Shown here one piece after another: positions 34,203-41,176 of a stretch of 64,000 nt of DNA. A program made the position numbers and the translations under genes. Source of the stretch: Pseudomonas sp. FP453. GTDB taxonomy: Bacteria > Pseudomonadota > Gammaproteobacteria > Pseudomonadales > Pseudomonadaceae. The number at the start of each line of letters is the position of its first letter. Within the stretch, counting starts at the first letter, position 1. The stretch is from contig NZ_CP117435.1 in the NCBI RefSeq assembly GCF_030687495.1, positions 3,538,501 through 3,602,500 on the forward strand, given 5' to 3'. The notes below the pieces were generated by a model, which searched no databases, was not told where the DNA came from, and saw nothing but the letters and a program-made list of their open reading frames with translations.

Positions 34203-34217
34203 TGAGAGTGACTCTCA
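34203..34217. promoter_or_regulatory. 15-bp palindrome upstream of the His-rich gene
   Basis: TGAGAGTGACTCTCA is a perfect palindrome apart from its central base. On the minus strand it lies just after a TATAGT-like -10 and before AAGGAG, so it could be an operator. It is shared by the divergent AraC gene. Confidence 0.5.
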
Positions 34218-34296
34218 CTATAAGAGACAAAACCCTGGACGGCATTGCACAGAATAGCCAGACTATTTCGCAATTCAGCCAAGTTGCGCCCACACC

Positions 34297-35160
34297 ATGA
34301 AACACCACCGCCTCGACCTGCATGACCCGATGATGGCCAAGGACGCCGACGTCTTCCCCCGCGCCGTGGTGGCCGTGGGCGCCAGCAGCACCTCGGATAC
34401 TTGGGAACATGCCCAGCACGCCCATCGCAAAGGCCAGTTGATGTACACCCTGCGCGGGGTCATCCACTGTGAAATCGAAGCGGGCATCTGGATCGTGCCG
34501 CCGCAATGCGCGCTGTGGATTCCCGGCGGCACCTTTCATGCCGCACGCGGGTCTGGCGAGGCGCAGGTCTACTGCCTGCTGATCGACCCCGACGCCGCCC
34601 GCGCCCTGCCCCCGCAATGCTGCACCCTGGCGGTGTCGGGGCTACTGCATGAGCTGATCAGCAAGGCCGTCGGCTTCCCGCAACTGTATGAAGAGCACGG
34701 CGCCCAGGGCCGCTTGATCAGTACGCTATTGGATGAACTGGCCGCCGCACCCATCGAAGCCCTGCACCTGCCCATGCCGCAAGACCCACGGCTGCGGCGC
34801 CTGGCCGACAGCCTGCTGGCCGAGCCGACGGACAAGGCCACCCTCGGCCAATGGGCCGTGCGCATCGGCATGAGCGAGCGCAGCATGACACGGCTCTTGC
34901 TGGAGGAACTGGGCCTGAGTTTCGGCCGTTGGCGCCGGCAGTTGCACGTGATCCTGTCCCTGCAACGGCTGGCCAAGGGCGACAGCGTGCAGCGCGTGGC
35001 CCTGGACCTGGGTTATGAGAACGCCAGTGGTTTCATCACCATGTTCCGCAAGGCCGTGGGCCAACCACCGGCGCGCTACCTGGCGGACCGCATGGGCACC
35101 CCAGGCAATGCCGCACTGCCCGGCATTGCGATGACGGAAACGCTGGATGCTGAACACTGA
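34297..35160 (+). CDS. AraC family transcriptional regulator
   Basis: A 287-residue regulator with an N-terminal cupin-like sensor (HAQHAHRKGQLMYTLRGVIHC, IVPPQCALWIPGGTFHAA) and a C-terminal AraC DNA-binding domain (LGQWAVRIGMSERSMTRLLLEE then RVALDLGYENASGFITMFRKAVGQPPARY). The sensor and HTH spacing are typical of members regulating small-molecule catabolism. It lies divergent from the His-rich gene, with the palindrome at 34203 between. Its ligand is unknown; the neighbouring sulfur genes begin 177 bp downstream. Confidence 0.88.
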   Translation: MKHHRLDLHDPMMAKDADVFPRAVVAVGASSTSDTWEHAQHAHRKGQLMYTLRGVIHCEIEAGIWIVPPQCALWIPGGTFHAARGSGEAQVYCLLIDPDAARALPPQCCTLAVSGLLHELISKAVGFPQLYEEHGAQGRLISTLLDELAAAPIEALHLPMPQDPRLRRLADSLLAEPTDKATLGQWAVRIGMSERSMTRLLLEELGLSFGRWRRQLHVILSLQRLAKGDSVQRVALDLGYENASGFITMFRKAVGQPPARYLADRMGTPGNAALPGIAMTETLDAEH

Positions 35161-35215
35161 TCTCGCCGATAAAAATGCAAAATACTGATACACCAACTTT
35201 TTATGATTCTACATT

Positions 35216-35307
35216 TTAATAATTAGGTTAGAACCAAACGGCCTTTTACAGCCCCGCCGCCTGCCCCTACCTTGGACGCGAACAACCGACCCCCTGCCCG
35301 GTGGAGG
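35216..35307 (+). promoter_or_regulatory. Two-part sulfur promoter element C
   Basis: An AT-rich block TAATAATTAGGTTAGAAC (35217-35234) is followed, 69 bp from its start, by CCGACCCCC...GGTGGAGG (35286-35307). The same pair with near-identical spacing precedes the genes at 48823 and 54387. The first block contains a TAGAAC -10-like hexamer. Confidence 0.7.
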
Positions 35308-35337
35308 TGACCATCCCGCACCAGACAAGGACAGACC

Positions 35338-36420
35338 ATGAGCATTGAATTCATCGGCTACATTGGCGGCCATCACGCTTCCGAGATCCACCCGCGCAGC
35401 GGCCCCACCCTGCAACCGGACTACGTCGAAACCGTGGCCCGCGCCCACGAAGAAGCCGGTTTCGACCGTGCCCTGGTGGCGTTCCATTCCAACAGCCCGG
35501 ACAGCACGCTGATCGCCTCCCACGCCGCCAGCGTGACAAAGAAGCTGCAATTCCTCATCGCCCATCGCCCGGGTTTCGCCCAACCGACGTTGGCCGCACG
35601 CCAGTTCACCACGCTGGATGTGTTCAACGGCGGGCGCACGGCGGTGCACATCATCACCGGCGGCGATGACCGCGAACTGCGCGCCGATGGCAGCCATATC
35701 GGCAAGGACGAACGTTACGCCCGCACCGACGAATACCTGAGCGTGGTGCGCCAGGAATGGACCAGCGAGCAACCCTTCGATTTCGCCGGCACCTACTACC
35801 AGGTCGAAGGCGCGCACTCCACGGTGAAGTCGCCGCAACAGCCGCATATCCCGCTGTACTTCGGCGGTTCGTCACCCGAAGCCATCGCCGTGGCCGGCAA
35901 GCATGCCGACGTGTATGCGCTGTGGGGTGAGACCTACGAGCAAGTGCGTGAAATCGTCACCCAGGTGCGCGCCGAGGCGGCCAAGCACGGGCGCACGATT
36001 CGCTTCAGTTTGTCGCTGCGCCCGATCCTCGCCGAGACCGAAGAGTTGGCCTGGGCACGCGCCGACAGCATCTTGCAGCAGGCCACCGCGCTGGCGGAAC
36101 AGAATGGCTTTGTGCGCCGCGAGCCGCCGAACGAAGGCTCGCGCCGCTTGCTCGCCGCCGCGGCGCAAGGCTCGCGCCTGGACAAGCGCTTGTGGACCGG
36201 GATTGCCGGACTGCTTGGCGCGCAGGGCAACTCCACGTCATTGGTGGGTACGGCTGAGCAAGTCGCCGAGGCGTTGGTGGACTACTACGACCTGGGGATC
36301 ACTACGTTCCTGATCCGCGGGTTTGATCCGCTGAATGATGCGATTGATTACGGCAAACGCCTGATCCCGCTCACCCGCCAGTTGATCGCCGAACGCGAGC
36401 AGGCCCAGCAAGTCGCATAA
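35338..36420 (+). CDS. SsuD-like FMNH2-dependent sulfonate monooxygenase
   Basis: A 360-residue TIM-barrel flavin monooxygenase of the alkanesulfonate group, which uses FMNH2 and O2 to free sulfite from an organosulfonate. Features: GYIGGHHASEIHP at the start, the conserved Cys/His-like LIAHRPGFAQPTLAAR, IITGGDDRELRADG and the PLYFGGSSPEAIAVAG phosphate-binding stretch. Length (about 380) fits SsuD. Sulfur-type promoter C precedes it. The FMN reductase (SsuE) and the SsuABC transporter are not here, so the reductase must be elsewhere. Confidence 0.87.
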   Translation: MSIEFIGYIGGHHASEIHPRSGPTLQPDYVETVARAHEEAGFDRALVAFHSNSPDSTLIASHAASVTKKLQFLIAHRPGFAQPTLAARQFTTLDVFNGGRTAVHIITGGDDRELRADGSHIGKDERYARTDEYLSVVRQEWTSEQPFDFAGTYYQVEGAHSTVKSPQQPHIPLYFGGSSPEAIAVAGKHADVYALWGETYEQVREIVTQVRAEAAKHGRTIRFSLSLRPILAETEELAWARADSILQQATALAEQNGFVRREPPNEGSRRLLAAAAQGSRLDKRLWTGIAGLLGAQGNSTSLVGTAEQVAEALVDYYDLGITTFLIRGFDPLNDAIDYGKRLIPLTRQLIAEREQAQQVA

Positions 36421-36442
36421 TCCAGAACACTGCAAAACCAAA

Positions 36443-36561
36443 TGTGGAAACTGGCTTGTGTGGGAGCTGGCTTCTGTGGGAGCTGGCTTGCCTGCGATGC
36501 AGGCACCTCGGTCTGTCAGTCATACCGAGGTGATGCTATCGCAGGCAAGCCAGTTCCCACA
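36443..36561. repeat. REPIN with three tandem heads
   Basis: Three head copies (TGTGGAAACTGGCTTG, TGTGGGAGCTGGCTTC, TGTGGGAGCTGGCTTG) precede a standard arm. The loop has the CACCTCGG/CCGAGGTG inverted repeat shared with 17395 and 63165. Confidence 0.85.
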
Positions 36562-36590
36562 GGTTTAGATCTTCACTACTGAATTCAAGA

Positions 36591-37385
36591 TCAGTTTTTG
36601 TAGTCGATATCGGTACGTTCCAACTGCCGGATCAACGCATTCCAATGCCGCGCCACACCCGGCCCCTCACCGCTGGCAAACACCTTGGCCTGCTGCTCGA
36701 CCTTTTCCACCACCTCCTGGGGCGGAAAGATCAACTCCCCATTCCCCGCCGCCTGCGCCGCCACCTGGATATTGCACGCACGCTCCAGCTGCTGCAGTTG
36801 CTGAAACGCATGCTCGACGCTCACACCCGCCGTCAGCAGCCCGTGGTTGCGCAGGATCATCACGCTCTTGTCACCCAGGTCCGCCACCAACCGCTCGCGC
36901 TCGTCCAGGTCCAGGGCCACGCCCTCATAACCGTGGTACGCCACGCGCCCGGAGAAACCGATGGAATGCTGGGAGATCGGCAGCAAGCCGTCCTTCTGCG
37001 CCGACACCGCAATGCCGTCACGGGTGTGGGTGTGCAACACCGCTTGCAGGTCATGGCGGGCGCCGTGGATGGCGCTGTGGATCACGTAGCCGGCGTAGTT
37101 GATGCCCAGACCGGTAGGGTCGTCGACGATGGTGCCGTCGAGGTCGACCTTGACCAGGTTGGAGGCGTTGATTTCATCGAACAACAAGCCAAAGGCGTTG
37201 ATCAGGAAATGCTCGTCCGGGCCCGGCACGCGGGCGGAGAAGTGGGTGTAGATGTGGTCGGTCCACTTGTACAAGGCCGCCAGGCGATACGCGGCGGCCA
37301 GCTTGACGCGCACTTCCCATTCTTCCGGGGTGACGCGCTGGCGGACATTGGTGGAAACGCTGGAAATCGAGGTGACGCTGCTCAT
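36591..37385 (-). CDS. Class II aldolase/adducin family protein
   Basis: A 264-residue protein of the class II aldolase fold. The metal-binding His residues are in VLHTHTRDGIAVSA and ILRNHGLLTAGV; SARVPGPDEHFLINAFGLLFDE is the substrate-side loop. These proteins split or isomerise sugar phosphates and related molecules; many homologues in bacteria are of unknown substrate and some are linked to methylthio-sugar recycling. Its promoter has the same TAATAATTAGCTTAGA block as the sulfur operons, which suggests a sulfur-linked role. A TTAAGGAC-like box lies before the start. Confidence 0.85.
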   Translation of the reverse strand: MSSVTSISSVSTNVRQRVTPEEWEVRVKLAAAYRLAALYKWTDHIYTHFSARVPGPDEHFLINAFGLLFDEINASNLVKVDLDGTIVDDPTGLGINYAGYVIHSAIHGARHDLQAVLHTHTRDGIAVSAQKDGLLPISQHSIGFSGRVAYHGYEGVALDLDERERLVADLGDKSVMILRNHGLLTAGVSVEHAFQQLQQLERACNIQVAAQAAGNGELIFPPQEVVEKVEQQAKVFASGEGPGVARHWNALIRQLERTDIDYKN

Positions 37386-37446
37386 GGCAAAACTTCCTGG
37401 ATGGCCTTAAGGACTTCCAGGCAAGCCTAGGGGATGGATAAAAATA

Positions 37447-37483
37447 ATAAAAAGCACATTTTAATCTAAGCTAATTATTATTT
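37447..37483 (-). promoter_or_regulatory. AT-rich sulfur-type promoter block upstream of the aldolase
   Basis: On the minus strand TAATAATTAGCTTAGATT (37481-37464) matches the block upstream of 35338 in 15 of 18 positions, and points toward the aldolase gene. The distal CCGACCCC motif is not convincingly present. Confidence 0.55.
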
Positions 37484-37519
37484 TTTTTCATAACCAATCA
37501 AGCAACAACACAGAGCAAA

Positions 37520-37609
37520 TGTGGGAGCTGGCTTGCCTGCGATGGCGGTGGGTCAGCCAACATCTCTGTCACTGATACACCGCTATCGCAGGCAAGCCAG
37601 CTCCCACAT
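37520..37609. repeat. REPIN, GCTGGCTTGCC type
   Basis: Standard 90-bp inverted repeat between a LysR gene end and the aldolase promoter. Confidence 0.9.
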
Positions 37610-37627
37610 AAGCATCCTTCACTGGGG

Positions 37628-38533
37628 TTAAGCGGCGTCGCGAATCTTGTGCAACGAAGCCGCAACCAACTTGCCAAACGCATCCACCGGCCCCTGCAAG
37701 TTGCCCAAGAAGTGCGGATAGATCAGCCACAAATCCATCACCGGCTTGAAGTCCTTGAGCGGCATCACCGCCAGTTGCTCGCGATGAGCGCTACGTTCCA
37801 GCAACGGACGCGGCACCAGGCCCAGCCCCAGGCCATCGGCGACCAGGCCCAATTGCAGCTCGGTGCCAAACGTCTCCAGGTTCACCCGCAAGGCCAGGCC
37901 CTGATCAGACAAGGTGCGCTGCAACCCCGCACGGAAGCCGCAGCCATCCGGGTTGAGAATCCAGCCGTCCTGGTACACGTCCGCCAGCTTGCACGGCTTC
38001 TTCGGCAACTGCGCCTTGGCACACACCACCACCAATTCCATCTTGCCGATGGACTCGCCGACAATATTGTCGGGGAAGATCTTGCCCGCCGGAAACAACG
38101 CCGCCGCCGCGTCCAATTCGCCGCGCTCGATCTTGCCCACCAGTTGGCTGCCCCAGCCGGTGGCGACCTGGGCGCGCAGGTCGGCGTATTCGGTACGCAG
38201 GTGCTTGAGGGCATCCAGCAGCACCACGTCGCCGATGGTTTGCGGCACGCCCAGGCGCAACAGGCCGGTGGGCGGTGCGTCGGTGGCCACCAGCTCACGC
38301 AGGGCATCCATCTCGCGCAGGATCAGCCGGCATTGCTCGTAAACCCGGGTGCCGATCAATGTCGGTTTGAGCGGCTTGGTGTTGCGGTCGAACAGCTCCA
38401 CCCCCAGCGCCTGCTCAAAGTTCTGCACGCGACGGGTGATGGCGGGCTGGGTCAGTTGCAAGGATTCGGCGGCATGGCTGATGGACTGGCAACGAATCAC
38501 TTCGACAAAGGCGTCTATATCGTCAATTTTCAT
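37628..38533 (-). CDS. LysR family transcriptional regulator
   Basis: A 301-residue regulator. The winged helix-turn-helix is DAFVEVIRCQSISHAAESLQLTQPAITRRVQNFE, described here as residues 7-40. The effector domain has LGVPQTIGDVVLLDALKHL and a Cys-bearing core (NPDGCGFRAGL). It is divergent from the thiol dioxygenase gene and starts at the ATG 38533. With the block TAATGATTAGCTTATA in the shared 214-bp gap it is a good candidate regulator for the sulfur genes, alongside CysB. Confidence 0.88.
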   Translation of the reverse strand: MKIDDIDAFVEVIRCQSISHAAESLQLTQPAITRRVQNFEQALGVELFDRNTKPLKPTLIGTRVYEQCRLILREMDALRELVATDAPPTGLLRLGVPQTIGDVVLLDALKHLRTEYADLRAQVATGWGSQLVGKIERGELDAAAALFPAGKIFPDNIVGESIGKMELVVVCAKAQLPKKPCKLADVYQDGWILNPDGCGFRAGLQRTLSDQGLALRVNLETFGTELQLGLVADGLGLGLVPRPLLERSAHREQLAVMPLKDFKPVMDLWLIYPHFLGNLQGPVDAFGKLVAASLHKIRDAA

Positions 38534-38662
38534 TTGGGCCGCACATAGAGAACAGTCAATAAGATGTGTGCGAAGCATAGTTGCAGGATTGCTATCTGAA
38601 TAGTCCACGCTGTGATCGATAACGTCTAAGCCTAGTCGGAGCAGTTCTAAATTACCTTCAGC

Positions 38663-38678
38663 TATAAGCTAATCATTA
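38663..38678 (-). promoter_or_regulatory. AT-rich sulfur-type block in the LysR/dioxygenase gap
   Basis: The minus strand reads TAATGATTAGCTTATA, one base off the core TAATAATTAG of the other sulfur promoters. It lies in the 214-bp gap between the LysR gene and the dioxygenase gene. Confidence 0.5.
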
Positions 38679-38747
38679 AAAAATAGCATATTAACTATAA
38701 ACATTATGCTTAGATAAGCTCTATCAACAGCGACTGATGGAATTGCC

Positions 38748-39359
38748 ATGACCCAGGCCAAGCACCCCGAAAGACTCCGAGCCTTTATTGGCGCCCTGGC
38801 GGAACTGATCGACGGCAATCCACGCGAAGGCGACCTGTTGCACCGTGGCGGCAAGCTGTTGGCGCAACTGGTCAGCCATGATGACTGGCTCCCCGACGAA
38901 TTCGCCCAACCCAACCCCGAGCGTTACCAGCAGTTCCTGCTGCATGCCGATTCGCGCCAGCGCTTCAGCATCGTCAGCTTTGTGTGGGGGCCGGGGCAAA
39001 GCACGCCGATTCATGACCATCGGGTGTGGGGGCTGATCGGCATGTTGCGCGGCGCAGAGCTTTCCCAAGGCTTTGCGCGCGCGCCCGACGGCAGCCTGGT
39101 GGCCGAAGGCAAGCCGATTGCATTGGTGCCGGGCCAGGTTGAAGCGGTGTCGCCCAAGGTCGGGGACATCCATCACGTGAGCAATGCCCACAGCGACCAG
39201 GTGTCCATCAGCATCCATGTGTACGGCGCCAATATCGGTGCAGTGCGCCGCGCGGTGTACCAGCCCGATGGCAGCGAGAAACTGTTTATCTCCGGTTATT
39301 CCAACGCCTTCCTCCCGAATATCTGGGATTTGTCCAAAGAAAAGAGCCCTGCCCTATGA
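38748..39359 (+). CDS. Cysteine dioxygenase-family thiol dioxygenase
   Basis: A 203-residue cupin iron enzyme that oxidises a thiol to a sulfinate. The metal ligands are His89 and His91 in IHDHRVWGLIG and a His in GDIHHVSN (142-143), the same three-His set as cysteine and 3-mercaptopropionate dioxygenases. SIHVYGANIGAVRR is the typical C-terminal strand. No Cys-Tyr cross-link partner is obvious, which would favour the 3-mercaptopropionate class. The stop and the start of the rhodanese gene overlap (ATGA), so the two are coupled. The substrate thiol is not certain. Confidence 0.85.
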   Translation: MTQAKHPERLRAFIGALAELIDGNPREGDLLHRGGKLLAQLVSHDDWLPDEFAQPNPERYQQFLLHADSRQRFSIVSFVWGPGQSTPIHDHRVWGLIGMLRGAELSQGFARAPDGSLVAEGKPIALVPGQVEAVSPKVGDIHHVSNAHSDQVSISIHVYGANIGAVRRAVYQPDGSEKLFISGYSNAFLPNIWDLSKEKSPAL

Positions 39360-40939
39360 GCACCGTATCGACCCGAAGCTTCGCCCAGATCCGCCAGGCC
39401 CTGTTGGACCGTCATGAAGTCGCCCTGATCGACGTGCGCGAAGAAGCGCCGTTCGCTGAATCCCACCCGCTGTTTGCCGCGAACATCCCGCTGTCCAAGC
39501 TGGAGCTGGAGGTGTATTCGCGCATTCCACGCCGTGATACCCAGGTCACCGTGTACGACAACGACGAAGGCCTCGCCGCCCGCGCTGCCGAGCGCCTGGT
39601 CGCGTTGGGCTACACCCGGGTCAGCCTGCTGGAAGGTGGCTTGGACGGTTGGCGCCAGGCCGGTGGCGAGCTGTTTATCGACGTCAACGTGCCGAGCAAG
39701 GCCTTTGGCGAACTGGTGGAAAGCGAGCGCCACACGCCGTCCCTCGCCGCCGAGGAAGTGCAGGCCCTGCTCGACAGCCAGGCCGATGTGGTGGTGCTCG
39801 ACGCCCGCCGCTTCGACGAATACCAGACCATGAGCATCCCCACCAGTATCAGCGTGCCCGGTGCCGAATTGGTCCTGCGCGCCCGTGAACTGGCGCCGGA
39901 CCCAGCCACCCGCATCATCGTCAATTGCGCCGGACGCACCCGCAGCATCATCGGCACGCAGTCGCTGATCAACGCCGGCGTGGCCAACCCCGTGTCGGCA
40001 TTGCGCAACGGTACCATCGGCTGGACGTTGGCCGGGCAGAAACTCGCCCACGGCCAATCGCGCCGCTTTGCACCGACCGCGGAAGCGCATCGCCAAGTCG
40101 CCGCCGTCGATGCGCGCCGCGTTGCCGACAAGGCCCGCGTCGGCCGCGCCAGCCTCGCCGACCTTGCGCGGTGGCAGCAGGAAGCACAACGCACCACCTA
40201 CCTGTTCGACGTGCGCACCCCGGAAGAATTCGCAGCCGGCCACCTGCCCGGCGCACGCTCCACACCGGGCGGCCAACTGGTGCAGGAAACCGACCACGTC
40301 GCCAGCGTGCGCGGTGCACGCATTGTGCTGGCGGATGACGATGGTGTGCGCGCCAATATGTCTGCGTCCTGGCTCGCCCAACTGGGTTGGGAAGTGCATG
40401 TGCTGGACGGCCTGCAAGCGGCGCACTTCAGTGAGCAAGGTGCGTGGGTCGCCCCCGTACCGGCGCCGCCACAAGCCGAGTCGATCAGCCCGCACACCCT
40501 CGCCGAGTGGCTGGCCCATGGCGACACCGTGGTGCTCGATTTCACCGCCAGCGCCAACTACGTCAAGCGCCATATCCCCGGCGCCTGGTGGGCCTTGCGC
40601 GCGCAACTGCCCGCCGCCCTGGCCAAGGCCCCGACCGCCGAGCGCTACGTGTTGACCTGCGGCAGCAGCCAGTTGGCGCGCCTCGCGGTGGCCGAAGTCG
40701 AAGCCATCACCGGCAAACAGGTGTTCCTGCTGCAAGACGGCACCACTGGCTGGATCAACGCCCAACTGCCGCTGGAAGAAGGTGAAACCCACCTCGCCTC
40801 GCCGCGCATCGACCGCTACCGCCGCCCGTACGAAGGCACCGACAACCCCAAGGAAGCCATGCAGGCGTACCTGGACTGGGAATTCGGCCTGGTGGCGCAA
40901 CTGGCCCGCGACGGCACCCACGGTTTCTACGTGATCTGA
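39356..40939 (+). CDS. Four-domain rhodanese-like sulfurtransferase
   Basis: A 527-residue protein made of four rhodanese domains (about 1-110, 128-235, 260-365, 380-500). Only domains 2 and 4 keep the catalytic Cys: NCAGRTRS (Cys191) and VLTCGSSQ (Cys435). At the equivalent loops of domains 1 and 3 there is DNDEG and DDDGV instead, so they should be structural. Rhodaneses carry sulfane sulfur from thiosulfate or persulfides to acceptors. Coupling to the thiol dioxygenase suggests a persulfide or mercaptocarboxylate pathway. Pairs of active and inactive domains are common, but four in a row with alternating activity is less so. Confidence 0.9.
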   Translation: MSTVSTRSFAQIRQALLDRHEVALIDVREEAPFAESHPLFAANIPLSKLELEVYSRIPRRDTQVTVYDNDEGLAARAAERLVALGYTRVSLLEGGLDGWRQAGGELFIDVNVPSKAFGELVESERHTPSLAAEEVQALLDSQADVVVLDARRFDEYQTMSIPTSISVPGAELVLRARELAPDPATRIIVNCAGRTRSIIGTQSLINAGVANPVSALRNGTIGWTLAGQKLAHGQSRRFAPTAEAHRQVAAVDARRVADKARVGRASLADLARWQQEAQRTTYLFDVRTPEEFAAGHLPGARSTPGGQLVQETDHVASVRGARIVLADDDGVRANMSASWLAQLGWEVHVLDGLQAAHFSEQGAWVAPVPAPPQAESISPHTLAEWLAHGDTVVLDFTASANYVKRHIPGAWWALRAQLPAALAKAPTAERYVLTCGSSQLARLAVAEVEAITGKQVFLLQDGTTGWINAQLPLEEGETHLASPRIDRYRRPYEGTDNPKEAMQAYLDWEFGLVAQLARDGTHGFYVI

Positions 40940-40953
40940 CCCACCCCGATCCA

Positions 40954-40976
40954 CCTGCACCCACACCGGGTGCAGG
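40954..40976. other. Perfect 9-bp hairpin after the rhodanese gene
   Basis: CCTGCACCC/GGGTGCAGG with a five-base loop, without a T tract. It could slow transcription or stabilise the 3' end. Confidence 0.55.
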
Positions 40977-40984
40977 CCCTACAT

Positions 40985-41006
40985 CCGACCCCTCTCCAGG
41001 CGGAGG
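40985..41006 (+). promoter_or_regulatory. Orphan sulfur leader motif upstream of a receptor remnant
   Basis: CCGACCCCTCTCCAGGCGGAGG matches the motif before the genes at 48823 and 54387. There is no AT-rich block 68 bp upstream; that position is inside the rhodanese gene. Confidence 0.7.
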
Positions 41007-41016
41007 CTGAACCCCT

Positions 41017-41058
41017 GTGGCGAGGGCGCTTGCTCCCGTTGGGTCGTGAAGCGACCCC
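41017..41058. repeat. Single REP, GAGGGCGCTTGCTCCCG type
   Basis: GGCGAGGGCGCTTGCTCCCG followed by a GGGTCG/CGACCC hairpin. It sits at the junction of a leader and the receptor remnant. Confidence 0.7.
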
Positions 41059-41059
41059 A

Positions 41060-41167
41060 GGCAACCAAGGCATCAAGGACTGGGCCGGGGCCTATGAATA
41101 CGGGCAACTCTCGCCGTTCGGCGTTGGCGGCGCCTATTACTACACGCGCCTGGCGTACAACTTCTGA
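41060..41167 (+). pseudogene. TonB-dependent receptor, C-terminal remnant
   Basis: The last 35 or so codons read GNQGIKDWAGAYEYGQLSPF then GVGGAYYYTRLAYNF and stop. A final aromatic strand of this form (Y..RL.YNF) is the usual end of TonB-dependent receptors. Nothing of the remaining 650 or so residues is present; a REP element and a sulfur-type leader lie directly before. I infer that most of a receptor was deleted, leaving leader and tail. The flavoprotein gene follows 9 bases later. Confidence 0.75.
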
Positions 41168-41176
41168 GACCCCTAC

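Noticed and set aside
38748..39359. Calling the dioxygenase cysteine-specific
   Set aside because: The three-His cupin is shared by cysteine and 3-mercaptopropionate enzymes, and the sequence does not settle which.
40954..40976. A rho-independent terminator after the rhodanese gene
   Set aside because: The 9-bp hairpin is perfect, but no T tract follows, so I list it only as a hairpin.
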